NCBI GenBank assembly: GCA_020638035.1 | Contig: JACKJI010000002.1 | Location: forward strand, 256,252 to 320,251 | Reading direction: 5' to 3' | From: Hyphomicrobiaceae bacterium | GTDB lineage: Bacteria > Pseudomonadota > Alphaproteobacteria > Rhizobiales > Hyphomicrobiaceae | Length of the DNA stretch: 64,000 nt | In this document: positions 26,445 to 37,899 of the stretch, piece by piece | How positions within the stretch are numbered: the first letter of the stretch is position 1 | Layout: each line of letters begins with the position of its first letter | Notes under the pieces: model-generated | Told to the model about the DNA's origin: nothing | The model's database searches: none | The model's input: the letters and a program-made list of their open reading frames with translations, nothing else | Made by a program: the position numbers and the translations under genes

Positions 26445-27032
26445 ATGAGCACCACCAATCCAATCCGTGAGCGCATCCTGTCGCATGGACTTGGCATCGC
26501 CAGCCAGCAGGGACTGACGGCACTCACCATGGGCACGCTCGCGCGCGAGATGGATCTTCCCCGCGCCGGGCTTTCACAGCACTTCGCCGATCGAGAGACC
26601 CTGCAGCTTGGCGTTCTGGAGCAGGCGACCGCCTTGTTCCTGCACGATGTGGTCGATGCGACCGTCAGCGTCCCTGCCGGTGAGGCACGCCTCAAGGCGT
26701 TGTTCTCACGCTGGATCGCATGGAGCCGCGCGCCGATCCTCAAGGGCGGCTGTCCGTTCGTGCATGCGAGCCGCCAGGCGAGCGAACTTGCCGAACCGGT
26801 CCGCACGCGCCTCAAGGAGGTTTTGGACGGCTGGTCCCAGATCGTCACGGACGCAATCGCCGATGCCAAGCGCAATCGTCAGTTCCGCGCCGATCTCGAT
26901 GCCGAGCAGATGGTTTTCGAACTGTACGGGCTGTATCTCAGCCACCATTTCTTCCACTGGTACATGAAGGACAAAGCGGTCGAGGCCCGCACGATGAAAG
27001 CCTTCGACCGCCTGCTCGCCGCCAGCCGCTGA
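26445..27032 (+). CDS. TetR-family transcriptional regulator
   Basis: DNA-binding repressor-type protein of 195 residues from ATG 26445. An upstream GTG at 26385 would overlap the hairpin repeat boundary and has no better signal. The N-terminal helix-turn-helix covers about residues 10-55 (LTMGTLAREMDLPRAGLSQHF). The C-terminal part resembles TetR members with a KGGCPFVHASRQ segment. The ligand and targets are unknown; the DUF302 gene follows 84 bases downstream on the same strand and could be controlled with it. Confidence 0.85.
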   Translation: MSTTNPIRERILSHGLGIASQQGLTALTMGTLAREMDLPRAGLSQHFADRETLQLGVLEQATALFLHDVVDATVSVPAGEARLKALFSRWIAWSRAPILKGGCPFVHASRQASELAEPVRTRLKEVLDGWSQIVTDAIADAKRNRQFRADLDAEQMVFELYGLYLSHHFFHWYMKDKAVEARTMKAFDRLLAASR

Positions 27033-27116
27033 CAGGCACCGGCAAGACTTGAAATCCCGCGCGTCAGGTGCCAACTCGGGCATATCAAGAATGGACGATA
27101 TGCCGGAGGAAGTTCG

Positions 27117-27503
27117 ATGACCTATTACATCGCCAAGACCGTCACGAAGACCTATGAGGAGGCGCTCGACGCCGTCACCGAAGCGCTCAAGGGGGAAGGC
27201 TTTGGCGTCCTGACCGAAATCGACGTCAGGGAAACGCTGAAAAAGAAGCTCGACGTCGACTTCCCGAAATACAAGATCCTCGGCGCCTGCAACCCGCCGC
27301 TGGCCCTGAAGGCGCTCACTGCGGAGAACCAGGTCGGCGTGCTGTTGCCCTGCAACGTGGTCGTTCAGGAGCACAAGGACGGGCGTGTCGAAGTTTCCGC
27401 GATGGACCCCGCGGGCGCGATGGCCATGGTCGGCAACACGGAGCTGGACGCCATTGCAACGGACGTGCGCGGCCGTCTGGAGCGTGTGCTGGCCAAGCTC
27501 TGA
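27117..27503 (+). CDS. DUF302 domain protein
   Basis: Cytoplasmic protein of 128 residues, DUF302 family, function unknown. Family features are visible: TYEEALDAVTEALKGEGFGVLTEIDV near the N-terminus, the central YKILGACNPPLA with its single Cys, and VGVLLPCNVVVQE. The ATG at 27117 has GGAGGAAG upstream. A fusion partner is not present. It is the last clearly intact gene before the frameshift-rich stretch. Confidence 0.88.
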   Translation: MTYYIAKTVTKTYEEALDAVTEALKGEGFGVLTEIDVRETLKKKLDVDFPKYKILGACNPPLALKALTAENQVGVLLPCNVVVQEHKDGRVEVSAMDPAGAMAMVGNTELDAIATDVRGRLERVLAKL

Positions 27504-27621
27504 ACCTCTTTCTCAGATCCTCCGATTGCCGCTCTTTTTCGACCAAGGCACCTCGGGCGCGGGGCCGCCGCGGGGTGCGAAGGCGTGATCGGCCTTGGCA
27601 ATCGCTAACTGAAACGTCATA

Positions 27622-27722
27622 CTGGCGACCGGAGGCGCTGCGCGCACGCAGCTGGAGATCGGCCTGGAAGCGGGCCGAGCACCCCTTGAACCTGATCCGG
27701 GTCATGCTGGCGAAGGGATCGA
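27622..27722 (+). promoter_or_regulatory. TPP (thiamin pyrophosphate) riboswitch
   Basis: THI-box element upstream of thiC. The highly conserved 3' half is present at 27682-27719 as ACCCCTTGAACCTGAT followed by CCGGGTCATGCTGGCGAAGGGA. The 5' half has CTGGAGA where CTGAGA is usual, and a P3-like hairpin TCGGCC/GGGCCGA lies between. The extra base fits the indel-rich character of this stretch. It probably controls the yjbR-like gene and thiC. Confidence 0.85.
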
Positions 27723-27813
27723 AATCCCGCCGTTCTATTGGCCTGCCGTTCCTCCACTGATTGGCTCGACTGTGCAAGCCGTGCTCTTGCCCGGCGTTTT
27801 ATCGAGAGCCGTC

Positions 27814-28260
27814 GTGACACTTGCCGAGTACAAACTGATATTGCTGGTCGCTTCCACATACGACGACGGCCGCAGTGGGGCAGCACACGTGGAAGGTCGG
27901 GGGAAGGTTCGCGATCGCGCGCGAGAACGACGATGACCGCGCACTCCCACGTCACCTTCAAATGCCGGACATGAGCTACGAGCTGCCAGAAACCCGCCGC
28001 CGCCCAGCACCGCATCTGTTCGCGTGGCATGAAGTGGATCTGCGCGCATCTCGGCAGAAGTGCTCGATGATCAGGGGCTCAAAGATTACCTCAGTGCAAG
28101 TCACCGCTCTGTCGCTGAAGGCTTGCCCAAGCGCGTTCAGCGCAGGATCGACGCCCTGGCGGCGGCACTGCAAGGTCGGGCACCGCAAAAGGCGAAGGCT
28201 CACGCGAAGGCTACACCCAAAGAGCGACCAGAAGGAAATCCAAATCGAAACCAGCAGTGA
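27814..28260 (+). pseudogene. MmcQ/YjbR-family protein, broken by frameshifts
   Basis: The pieces of a YjbR/MmcQ (CyaY-fold) protein can be followed through three frames: TLAEYKLI at about 27817, GQHTWKVGGRFAIARENDDDRA at 27875-27940, HVTFKC-R and DMSYEL at 27950-27990, RPAPHLFA near 28005, then AEVLDDQGLKDYLSASHRSVAEGLPKR from 28050 to the stop at 28260. A GTG at 27814 is the likely original start. At least three indels are needed. It lies between the TPP riboswitch and thiC. Confidence 0.7.
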
Positions 28261-28321
28261 AGGCCGAGGCCGCCCCGAGCCTCGCGCATTACCGCGCCAT
28301 CATGCGCAACGGAGCAGTTCG

Positions 28322-29987
<1,666 letters not shown>

Positions 29988-30272
29988 CAAGATGAAGCGT
30001 GCCAATGATGCCGGGGTGAGGGAGGTGTTCGGACTCTCCGCTTCGCAGATGCAGCGCTATCGGCTGCTTTGCCCGCTGCCGCCCACCAGCAGTTGTGTCT
30101 CGTCGAGGAGATCGCGAGCGCTCGGCCCTCAGTGCGCATCACCATCTACCCCAATCCTCGACTCTGCACTGCCTGAGGCCGGGAACCGTGCTCGGTCGCA
30201 ATCTCATCATACGTTTCGTGCCCCTTGCATCCACCGCGAACAGTGGCATCATCGATAAATCGTCAACAACCG
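29988..30272. other. Unassigned stretch after thiC
   Basis: About 285 bases with no recognisable product in any frame. It may contain remnants of another short gene damaged by the same indels, and the promoter of the mini-ORF that follows. No clear -35/-10 pair was found. Confidence 0.35.
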
Positions 30273-30287
30273 GAAAGGAGGTGATCC
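30273..30287 (+). promoter_or_regulatory. Exceptionally long Shine-Dalgarno sequence
   Basis: GAAAGGAGGTGATCC is complementary over 15 bases to the 3' end of 16S rRNA (GGATCACCTCCTTTC). The AGGAGG core is 7 bases before the ATG at 30289, which is ideal spacing. Ordinary sites in this window match 4-7 bases. Confidence 0.75.
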
Positions 30288-30288
30288 G

Positions 30289-30402
30289 ATGTCGAGGGAT
30301 TTCCTTTCAGAGGCTGCGATGTCGCGGTCGCTGGATTTGACGCTGGCTTCCGGTGACCGGCCAGGAAATTCCGGCAACACGCGCGCGCCGCAAAGCCGGT
30401 AA
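30289..30402 (+). CDS. 37-residue mini-protein behind an extreme Shine-Dalgarno site
   Basis: Short ORF starting MSRDFLSEAAMSRSL and ending NTRAPQSR. It has no membrane segment, signal peptide or known domain. It follows a 15-base Shine-Dalgarno match at optimal spacing, and a textbook terminator begins 21 bases after its stop, so it looks like a complete small transcription unit. It could be a true small protein, a leader peptide or a ribosome-sequestering RNA. It is the only intact-looking unit inside a region of broken genes. Confidence 0.6.
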   Translation: MSRDFLSEAAMSRSLDLTLASGDRPGNSGNTRAPQSR

Positions 30403-30423
30403 TGCCGCGCCTTTGCCCCACGG

Positions 30424-30447
30424 AGGGCTGCCCACACGGGCAGCCCT
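30424..30447 (+). terminator. Terminator after the mini-ORF
   Basis: A 10-bp perfect stem AGGGCTGCCC/GGGCAGCCCT with a 4-base loop ACAC, followed by TTGCGCTTTT. It begins 21 bases after the mini-ORF stop. Confidence 0.75.
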
Positions 30448-30659
30448 TTGCGCTTTTCAGCCGGCACGTGCACCGGACATCACCACTGATATCAGCTGTT
30501 CCGTCGCCATGACGACGAAGTCCCTGCCCGACCGCGTCGGGGTGCGCTGAGTTGATCGGTCGTCACCATCACCATGCCCGGATACGCATGCGCGCGGTCA
30601 TTTAATTTCCACGACGGACCTGTTCGCGGTCACGCTGCCGGATCACGGCCGTCTTCAGC

Positions 30660-31525
30660 ATCGGGCACGTCGACGTTGTCCCCGTGATGGTGGCTGGAGC
30701 CCATGCCAGATACAAGACCCTAAAATATCATGCGCATCCATCAGCACGAACACGTGACTGCCGAGCGGCTTATCGGGATCCTTGATAACGGCCTTGCCCT
30801 GCGCGACGATCTCGCCGTTCTCCAGGATGGTCGCCGTCATGTCACCGCGCGAGACGATCAGCGAGGTTGGGCCCCAGTCGTCGACCGTCGCCGCCTGCTG
30901 GTTTCGCCTTCCCTCATCGACTTTGAACCACGCTCTCGAACTCATGCTCGGCATAGTCCGCAAGCACGAGCCCTGGGTGCACGACTTCGCGCGGCTCTGA
31001 GTGGCTACCGGCAATGATCACCGGCGTACCGACGTGCGTTACCGTGAACAGCAGTCGGAGAACTGCATCGGCAGCCGAATGCATCCGTGCGAGGCGGGTA
31101 TCCTGGCAGCTTGTGCCGGCATGCAGCGGCCACGCCCGACCAGCCGCCGACGGTTCAGCGTTCGGCATCGGCGCGCATTGTTGTAGCGTCGAGGAGTGAT
31201 GATGTCATCCTTTTCAGGATCGTGAACACGCCTGTGGGCGTGTCGTCCGGCCTGCCCGTCGAGCACGTCGAGACCGCGATGCGCACGCCGTTGCGATAGA
31301 CGTGAACGAGCTGGTCAGGATCGAGAATAATGATCGGTAAAGACCGGTCCGTCCGGCGCGACCGCTCGATGCCAGGTGAAATCATTTCGGTTTCAGCGCA
31401 TGCACTTCGGGCGCACGCGCTGCGCCAGGACGCTTCCCCAAGAGCGACGCTGCTGGAGGCCCGCAGCAACGGATGCGGGCCAAGAAATCGCGTCGGCTGA
31501 AACGAATGGGACATGGGTGACGCAT
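30660..31525 (-). pseudogene. L,D-transpeptidase (YkuD family), broken by frameshifts
   Basis: Remains of a secreted peptidoglycan cross-linking enzyme. The minus-strand start is ATG 31525 behind AGGAG, giving RRDFLARI, a twin-arginine-like export start. Pieces in order but different frames: DQLVHVYRNGVRIAVSTCSTG (about 31260-31330), PTGVFTI, then IPASHGCIRLPM (about 31090) carrying the catalytic SHGC-x-R motif, then LLFTVTHVGTPVIIAGSHSE, then SLIVSRGDMTATILENGEIV. The catalytic Cys motif is intact but upstream and downstream frames do not connect. Several indels are needed. Confidence 0.8.
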
Positions 31526-32130
31526 GACGTGAACTCCTATAATCTAACGCAATGAAAAAGCTTGATCGCGACGAAGAAAACTTAGGGCAAAAATGACACC
31601 TTAAGACGTCGCAGCAACAGGTGATGTTCGTGGAGAGCCCCACGCCACACTCCTGCCAACCATGTCCGACACCGTTGGCCCTACTGCGGAATCCCGGCAA
31701 GATGCTTCCGCCAACCACCCCTGTTTTTCTGAAATTGAATACATGGTCCGCGATGCGTTATCGCGGAAGTGGTGACGGCACGACCTCGCCGGGATGCCAA
31801 AGTGCCATAGCTGGTGCAGAATAATTGCGAACCGACGTCGGACTGTACCCAGCGCGGTTGTCTGAAAAATTCAGGGCGCCCGGTACGCTCTCCATAAAAG
31901 GGGTTCTCTGCGTTCCGTATTCTCAGCGTTTTGCCGCCGCTGCTCTGGCTGGGCGATCGCAACGACTGTGGGCGCCGTCTCGGTAAAGCGGTAACGCAAA
32001 AACGAACTGCGGATCGCAGAGAGGGCGAGCCGTTCATCTCGTGCGCCGCCTGGCGCCATCCGAGTTCGGGTTATTTGCCCGCGCAAGGCCGCAGAGGCGA
32101 AGTGCCGGACCTGCGGATTCCAGTCCTGAT
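31526..32130. other. Unassigned stretch between two broken genes
   Basis: About 600 bases of lower GC with no recognisable protein in six frames. The part next to the L,D-transpeptidase (31530-31620) is AT-rich and probably holds its promoter. The rest may be decayed coding sequence. Confidence 0.35.
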
Positions 32131-32587
32131 ATGTCGCAGATCAAAGATCGACTGGCAGCGATCACCATCGAGGGCAGCAAGAAGCGTTGGTCGTGAATAG
32201 CCTGCGCGCCGTGCAAGAACCCGCTGGCCGGTGAGATACACTTCTCAGAAGCCGACATTTGACCGCATCCTGCGCCGTGGTGACAAGGGCGATGACGTCA
32301 AGCAGCTTCAGAATATCCTGAACGATCTTGGCTACGAGTTGAAAGTCGATGGCGAGTACGGCTGCGGCACCAAGGAAGCGTGCGACTTCCAGAAAAAAGA
32401 ACTTGTCTCGGCGCCGACGGTAACTTCTGGTCCTGCAAGATCGTTGAGGCTGCGTGTTGTCGAAGATCTGAAACCTGTCTTGTTGACTTCGGGTTTGCGG
32501 ATAAATTCGCGCTTCCCCTTTGTCGTGGTGATCAGAATGGACTGGTTTTGGCACGAGCAGGTGGTGTGCCGCGACAGGTGTGACGTT
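32131..32587 (+). pseudogene. Peptidoglycan-binding (PG_binding_1) protein fragment, frameshifted
   Basis: A PG_binding_1 module is clear at 32264-32370: RILRRGDKGDDVKQLQNILN followed by DLGYELKVDGEYGCGT. Upstream, SQIKDRLAAITIEGSKK, ALVVNSLRAVQ and NPLAGEIHFSEADI are consecutive in three different frames, and downstream the module continues as GADGNFW in a further frame. The original start may be ATG 32131. The overall protein may be longer and is unidentified; a cell-wall role next to the L,D-transpeptidase is plausible. Confidence 0.65.
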
Positions 32588-32979
32588 TGACCGCGCGCGT
32601 AGCTCAGGTCGCAACGGCATACATCAAATGCCCTGCTGCTGCTCCCGTCACCGTTATGGCCTCAACGATACCAGTAGAATCATTGACTTAGCCTGAAGTT
32701 CATTTTGCGATTGCTAACCGTGAATCGGCCTTCCGACCGTACCGACTGGCTGGTACCAGGTGAGAGACACCACACGAGTGTGATCAAATCCCATCGTCGG
32801 CCTGGCTGCTGGCCAAGAAGCCGCCGCCACGCCCGCCTCCGACACAAAACCGGCGGAAAGCATGGATGGAGTTACGGCTACCAGTTCGGTGCGCACGGGT
32901 GAGCCGCCGTCTACCAGCCCAGGTTCGGCTGAGGGCGCTCGAACCGGAACATGAAAAGATCAACGAAACAGGGATCATC
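32588..32979. other. Intergenic or decayed stretch
   Basis: About 390 bases without a supported gene. One frame near 32820-32900 reads like an Ala/Thr-rich C-terminal tail (PASDTKPAESMDGVTATSSV) and may be the end of the frameshifted peptidoglycan-binding gene. Confidence 0.3.
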
Positions 32980-33378
32980 ATGACGAACTATTCACGACTG
33001 GCGCCGCAGGCGCTCAAGACTTGCACCGCAGTCCTAGCCTCCGTGACGCTCTTCGCAATCGCGGCTGGGCCGGCAGATGCCTCGCCCGTCAACGCCGCCA
33101 CACAGGGAACCAAGGCTGCGCGGTCGATACTGTCGGCCGAGCTGACCCACGTCCACGCCGAACGTCATCGTTATCGGTACCGGTATCGCACCGAACACGA
33201 GCACCGCATCGTCAAGCGCCATCGCCACGATGATGTCGAAGTCGATGCGCCCACCACCTATGTCAGAACGCGCCGTGGCCATGTGGTCGTCGACGCTCCA
33301 TTCACCTCCGTCGAGCGCTCGCGCCATGGGGTGCGGGTGCGCGCGCCGTTCGTCGACCTATGGGTGCCGCGCCGCTGA
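32980..33378 (+). CDS. Small secreted His/Arg-rich protein
   Basis: Exported protein of 132 residues, not recognised. The ATG at 32980 starts a signal peptide (LKTCTAVLASVTLFAIAAGPADA). The mature part is rich in His, Arg and Tyr (HAERHRYRYRYRTEHEHR, RHRHDD) and ends with a DVEVDAPTTYVRTRRGHVVV / DAPFTSVERSRHGVRVRAPF repeat-like region. It could bind metal or acidic polymers. The uninterrupted frame shows that the frameshift density drops here. Confidence 0.7.
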   Translation: MTNYSRLAPQALKTCTAVLASVTLFAIAAGPADASPVNAATQGTKAARSILSAELTHVHAERHRYRYRYRTEHEHRIVKRHRHDDVEVDAPTTYVRTRRGHVVVDAPFTSVERSRHGVRVRAPFVDLWVPRR

Positions 33379-33488
33379 TCACATGTGCTAAGGCAGGTGC
33401 CGCATTCGGTTGCGGCTACGGCGCCTGCCCAATTACATCCTGGATCGGCACCCGAACCAAACAAACGGAACACCCGGATACTCTTCAC

Positions 33489-33999
33489 ATGGACGCAGAT
33501 GCACTGAAGGCCCTTCAGACCCCGCTCAAGGACCGATACCGCGAAGATGCAGCGTCCGCGCTGGTGACCCTGCGATCGGAAGGATCCATTATGAGGCATC
33601 ACCTGCCCGTTGCAACCTCGCGCGCCATGGTCGAGGCGGGCTCTCTATCCGGCAACCGGTGGCAGTGGTTTCGCTGCCTGTTCCGGGGACATGCTGCTCG
33701 ACGCCCTCGTCGCCTGTGCCGGGGTCACGCTCAATGCCGTGGCGACCGCCTTGAAGCTTGACGTTCGCGGTGCGCGCGTGACCGCGGAGGGCGATCTCGA
33801 TTTCCGCGGCACGCTTGGTGTCGCCAAGGACGCACCGGTCGGCTTTCGCGCCATCCGGCTGAAGTTCGACGTCGAGGGCAATCTCTCGGCGGAGGAGCAG
33901 GCCACTCTGCTGAAGCTCACGGAGCGCTATTGCGTCGTGTTTCAGACGCTGAAGACGCCGGCGGCCTTTGACGTCTCCCTGTCCGCCGAGCCTGCCTGA
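33489..33999 (+). pseudogene. OsmC-family protein with a single frameshift
   Basis: Redox-protein family related to organic hydroperoxide resistance. The N-terminal part (ATG 33489; DALKALQTPLKDRYREDAAS...ATSRAMVEAG) and the C-terminal part (LYPATGGSGFAACSGDMLLD, VACAGVTLNAVATAL, LTERYCVVFQTL) are in different frames that join at about 33640-33645; removing one base restores about 169 residues. Both candidate Cys sites (ACSGDM and ERYCVV) are present. It is either a recent mutation or a consensus error at the edge of the damaged stretch. Confidence 0.75.
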
Positions 34000-34252
34000 C
34001 CCGGTCAAAACCGTCTGACGTGGGCCAACACTGACCGGCTCAGGTCCAAAAATTGTCACGCGAAGGGCGAATTAGCCCTGTTACGGGCCATGCTCGACAA
34101 GCTATTGCCGAAAAGGCATGGTGCTGTCTGAGGGTTGTGGGGGGATTGCCGGCGAGACAGCGCGTGGGCGGGCCCTTCTGCATTCCTGCCAGTTCAGATG
34201 CCCGTCGGGCATCGGTGTTGCGTTCTGTTTTGTGCGTAAGGAGGATTTCCGC

Positions 34253-34780
34253 GTGTTCGGCCGTTCCAGCCCCCAGCCAGACCCGATCCGCCCCGGCGAC
34301 AACAAGCCTGCGGCTGGTCCCAGCGGTTTCATGCCCGCCTCCGGCTCCGGCGCAGCCCCCCAGCAGCCCCCCATATCCGGCGGCACCGGTTCGACGATCG
34401 GTCCTGACAACACGGTGACATCGGTTATCGGCAAGGATCTGCACATTGCCGGCGACAAGATCATCATCGTCTGTGAAAGCCGACTACAGGTCGACGGAGA
34501 GATCGTCGGAGATCTCGCCGGTCGTGAAGTCATCATCGGCGAGACGGCAAGTGTCACCGGTTCGGTGGCCGCCGAGAGCGTCGAGGTGCTTGGCCGTGTC
34601 AACGGCGCCATCAGGGGCATGCGCGTGGCGTTGAAGCCGTCCTCGATCGTCGAGGGCGACATCGTCCACCAATCGCTCATGATTGCCGAGGGCGCGCAGT
34701 TCGACGGCCGTGTGCGCCGGGCCAGAGACGATGCCGAGGTGAAGCCGGTGCTCAGCCTGCCGAAGGGCTCCACGGCCTAG
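34253..34780 (+). CDS. Bactofilin
   Basis: Cytoskeletal polymer-forming protein of 175 residues from a GTG at 34253 that follows AAGGAGG; an open frame extends upstream to 34118 without a ribosome binding site. The disordered Pro-rich N-terminus (about 45 residues) leads into the beta-helix core with stacked repeats: SVIGKDLHIAGDKIIIV, LQVDGEIVGDLAGREVIIGE, ASVTGSVAAESVEVLGRVNG, SIVEGDIVHQSLMIAEGAQF. Bactofilins form membrane-linked filaments that guide cell-wall synthesis and shape. Confidence 0.92.
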   Translation: MFGRSSPQPDPIRPGDNKPAAGPSGFMPASGSGAAPQQPPISGGTGSTIGPDNTVTSVIGKDLHIAGDKIIIVCESRLQVDGEIVGDLAGREVIIGETASVTGSVAAESVEVLGRVNGAIRGMRVALKPSSIVEGDIVHQSLMIAEGAQFDGRVRRARDDAEVKPVLSLPKGSTA

Positions 34781-34962
34781 CGAGACGGCGTGCCGCAGCT
34801 CGAAGGCTCGAAGCCAAGGGCGGTTCATGCGCTTCGCAAAGGTGTGGAGCGTGATCGCGATGCTGCGGAACGACCGCGCACGATGGACGGGCCACGGCTT
34901 TGGTCGCTATCGTCAGTAATGGCAGCCGGCATTTGCATGCCGGCTGCTGTCGTTTGAAAACG

Positions 34963-35301
34963 TCAGCGAGCGACGCCCGACTGACCATTCCGGTAATCCA
35001 GGCAGAGGTGGCTGATCCGGGAATCGTGCCCGATGAACCGGCACACATCAGCCTTTGTATTGGGGTTGTGTCGGATCTCCGCGTTCGACACCCGCGAGCC
35101 ATACTGCCGCGCAATGTGAGCCAGGTAGTTGTCCTGGCAGAAGGGCGTTGCGAGAAGATCGCCCTGCACCACCTGATACTCGCCCCGGCAGTCGATCGCT
35201 GCCGCCGATCCAGTGGTCGATACGAATGCGGCTGCCGCCAGCAGGACGGCGCCCGACATACGGCGTGCCGCCCTACGAACTCTATGATGATCCATTGCCA
35301 T
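34963..35301 (-). CDS. Small secreted Cys-containing protein
   Basis: Exported protein of 112 residues, function unknown. The ATG at 35301 is preceded by GGAGG and opens a signal peptide (MSGAVLLAAAAFVSTTGSAAA). The mature protein carries four cysteines in IDCRGEYQVV, ATPFCQDNYLAHIARQYG, DVCRFIGHDSRI and SHLCLDYR, probably forming two disulfides. It resembles small conserved hypothetical proteins of Hyphomicrobiales. It is divergent from the corA gene. Confidence 0.75.
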   Translation of the reverse strand: MAMDHHRVRRAARRMSGAVLLAAAAFVSTTGSAAAIDCRGEYQVVQGDLLATPFCQDNYLAHIARQYGSRVSNAEIRHNPNTKADVCRFIGHDSRISHLCLDYRNGQSGVAR

Positions 35302-35502
35302 GTTTGCCTCCACGTTCTTGACCGCGACAATGCGATCTGACTTGTCTGTTGTCCGGTCCAAACCGCCTCTCGGTTGCCATTCTCGCCGCCTCACGCCCGC
35401 ATGGGGTGGAGGTAAATGCGGATGGTCATCGCAAGCGCGATGGGCCTCGCTGTAATCAGATTGCGCCATAGTGGCCAAACATCAAGTCACGGACAGTTCA
35501 CA

Positions 35503-36474
35503 ATGTTGAAGGCCTACGAGATCGAGCACGGTCGGATCGTCCACCGCGAAGGCCTCGGCGAGATCAGTGGGCGTCACGCCTGGATCGACTTGTTGAATCC
35601 GACGCCCGAAGAGGATCGCGCTGCTGAGGAATTGCTCGGCATCTCAATACCCACCCGCGCGGAGATGCGCGAGATCGAGGCATCGAACCGCCTCTATGTG
35701 GAACAGGGCTCGTTCATCATGACCGGCATCGTCGCGCACTCAATCGATGGCGGCGCGCCACAGTTTTCTGCCGTCACATTCATTCTCGCCGGAAAGACAG
35801 TCTTAACGTTGCGCTACATCGAGCCGAAAGCGTTTCCACTGTTCATGCAGCGCGTCGAGAAAGGCGATGCAGCCGTCGACACTGCCATTTCGGTCCTCGT
35901 CGGGCTGCTGGAAAGCCTCGTGCAGCGCATGGCCGATCTCATCGAACACATCCAGGACGAGGTCAACCGCATCGGCTCGGCTGCCTTCGAGATCAAGGGC
36001 GGACAACAAACGCGCACTCGCCGTCTCGATGTGGCGCTGAAGTCCATCGGCCGCCTCGGCGAGACGACATCGCGCGCGGAGGAGAGCGTCACTTCACTCG
36101 ACCGGCTGCTGCTGTTCCTCGCCCAAGCCATGAAGGACCGCAAGGAGGAGCAGCGCGACGTCGCCCGCGTGAAGACGGTGCATCGCGACATCCGCTCCCT
36201 GACCGAGCATCTGCGCTTCCTCACCGACCGCATCACCTTCCTGCTCGACGCCGTGCTCGGCATGATCGCCAACGAGCAGAACCAGATCATCAAGCTGTTC
36301 TCCGTCATGGCCGTGATGCTGATGCCGCCGACGCTCGTCGCCTCCATCTACGGCATGAACTTCAAGCACATGCCGGAACTCGATTGGGTACTGGGCTATC
36401 CGATGGCATTGCTATTAATGCTGGTGGCGGCGCTCGTGCCCTACATCTACTTCCGCCGCAAGGGCTGGCTCTGA
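35503..36474 (+). CDS. corA: CorA-type magnesium/divalent cation transporter
   Basis: Inner-membrane Mg2+ (or Co2+/Ni2+) channel of 323 residues. Start at ATG 35503 (LKAYEIEHG), with an upstream frame judged non-coding. Long cytoplasmic alpha/beta and helical domain, then two C-terminal membrane segments; the selectivity motif YGMNF lies near residue 284 and is followed by MPELDW. No regulatory leader was identified. Monocistronic. Confidence 0.92.
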   Translation: MLKAYEIEHGRIVHREGLGEISGRHAWIDLLNPTPEEDRAAEELLGISIPTRAEMREIEASNRLYVEQGSFIMTGIVAHSIDGGAPQFSAVTFILAGKTVLTLRYIEPKAFPLFMQRVEKGDAAVDTAISVLVGLLESLVQRMADLIEHIQDEVNRIGSAAFEIKGGQQTRTRRLDVALKSIGRLGETTSRAEESVTSLDRLLLFLAQAMKDRKEEQRDVARVKTVHRDIRSLTEHLRFLTDRITFLLDAVLGMIANEQNQIIKLFSVMAVMLMPPTLVASIYGMNFKHMPELDWVLGYPMALLLMLVAALVPYIYFRRKGWL

Positions 36475-36525
36475 CCGCGTCCCTCGGCCGAATGCAATCC
36501 GAGTTACGTGCGCCGACACGCTGGC

Positions 36526-37899
36526 TCAGGCCATAAGCCCGAGATGCCACAACACGAATGCCAGACCGCCGCAAACGGCGAGAACCTGCGCGATGCCGCG
36601 ATGCGCAACGAGCAGCAGCAACGCGGCTAGAACCGCAAGCGCCGCCGCCACCCCATTGACCGTCGAGAGGTCTGGCACGGTCAGCCGCAGCGGGCCCAGC
36701 ACGCGCGTGTCGACCTTTGCAAACAGCACGTGCAGCGCAAACCAGACGCTGAGGTTCAAGATCACACCAACAACCGCTGCCGTGATGCCCCGCAACGCAG
36801 CCTGCAGCCGCGGCATCGCCGAGATTCGTTCGATGTAGGGGGCACCGACGAAGATCCACAGGAAGCACGGCACGAACGTTGCCCATAGCGAGACGATGGC
36901 GCCGGCAAGCGCCATGCCGAGCGAGACGCCGCCACCGGCACGACCTGCGGCCAAGGCACCGACGAACTCGTTCACCAGAATCAACGGTCCTGGTGTCGTC
37001 TCGGCAAGACCCAGCGCGTCGAGCATTTCACCGGGAGCGAGCCAACCCAGGCGCTCCACCACTTCCTGCGCCATGTAGGCAAGTACCGCGTAGGCGCCGC
37101 CGAAGGTCACCACCGCAAGCTTTGAAAAGAACCAGGCGAGCTGGCTCAGCACATGGCCGCCGCCAAGGCCCACCGTTAGCAACCCCAGCGGAACGAGCCA
37201 TAGACCCAGCCAGATGACAGCAGTCCGCAGCGTTTGACCCGCATACACGCGCGCCAGAGGCTGAGCGTGCCCATCTGCCGGCTGTGCCTCGTCTTGCGGC
37301 GATTTGCGAGCAGGCGGCGGTCCAGCCCCAGACGCAGGCTCCAGCAGATAACCGGCCAGGGCTGCCATCACGATGATCAGAGGAAACGGCAGCGCCAGAA
37401 AGAATATGCCGACGAAGGCCGCGGCGGCGATCACTCCGTCGAGCGGCGACTTAAGCGCCCGCCGTGCCACACGGAGCAATGCCTCGATGACGATCGCCAG
37501 CACGGCCGCCTTGATGCCAACGAAGACGGCAAGCGCAACCGGCGTCGCGCCGATGCTCATGTAGAGAGCCGCGAGCGCAAAGATCACCGCTGCTCCCGGC
37601 AGCACGAACGTCAGGCCCGCCATCAGCCCACCCTTGACGCCATGCAGGCGCCAGCCGGCATAGGTGGCAAGCTGCATCGCCTCGGGACCCGGCAGCAGCA
37701 TGCAGAAATTGAGTGCGGAGAGGAACGTCCGCTCATCGAGCCAGCGGCGATGATCGACCAGATCGCGATGCATCATCGCGATCTGCCCGGCCGGACCGCC
37801 GAACGACAGCAGTCCGATCCGAGTGAAAGCGCGCGTCGCCTCCGCAAAGGTCGGCACAGGCGCGGGCACCGTCTCATGCTCAGTAGCGTTCGTCCTCAA
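36526..37899 (-). CDS. chrA: Chromate efflux transporter ChrA
   Basis: Inner-membrane CHR-family transporter of 457 residues with two homologous halves. The N-half has [20 protein letters not shown] and [19 protein letters not shown]; the C-half repeats the design with [22 protein letters not shown] and [20 protein letters not shown]. This full-length double-domain form exports chromate; other family members may move sulfate-like anions. No chrB regulator is adjacent. Confidence 0.92.
   Translation of the reverse strand: MRTNATEHETVPAPVPTFAEATRAFTRIGLLSFGGPAGQIAMMHRDLVDHRRWLDERTFLSALNFCMLLPGPEAMQLATYAGWRLHGVKGGLMAGLTFVLPGAAVIFALAALYMSIGATPVALAVFVGIKAAVLAIVIEALLRVARRALKSPLDGVIAAAAFVGIFFLALPFPLIIVMAALAGYLLEPASGAGPPPARKSPQDEAQPADGHAQPLARVYAGQTLRTAVIWLGLWLVPLGLLTVGLGGGHVLSQLAWFFSKLAVVTFGGAYAVLAYMAQEVVERLGWLAPGEMLDALGLAETTPGPLILVNEFVGALAAGRAGGGVSLGMALAGAIVSLWATFVPCFLWIFVGAPYIERISAMPRLQAALRGITAAVVGVILNLSVWFALHVLFAKVDTRVLGPLRLTVPDLSTVNGVAAALAVLAALLLLVAHRGIAQVLAVCGGLAFVLWHLGLMA

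Noticed and set aside
30273..30287. Fragment of a 16S rRNA gene (reverse strand)
   Set aside because: Similarity is limited to the 15-base anti-Shine-Dalgarno complement; flanking bases do not continue the rRNA.
33489..33999. Programmed frameshift in the OsmC gene
   Set aside because: No slippery heptamer or downstream structure at the junction, and neighbouring genes are also frameshifted, so an indel is simpler.
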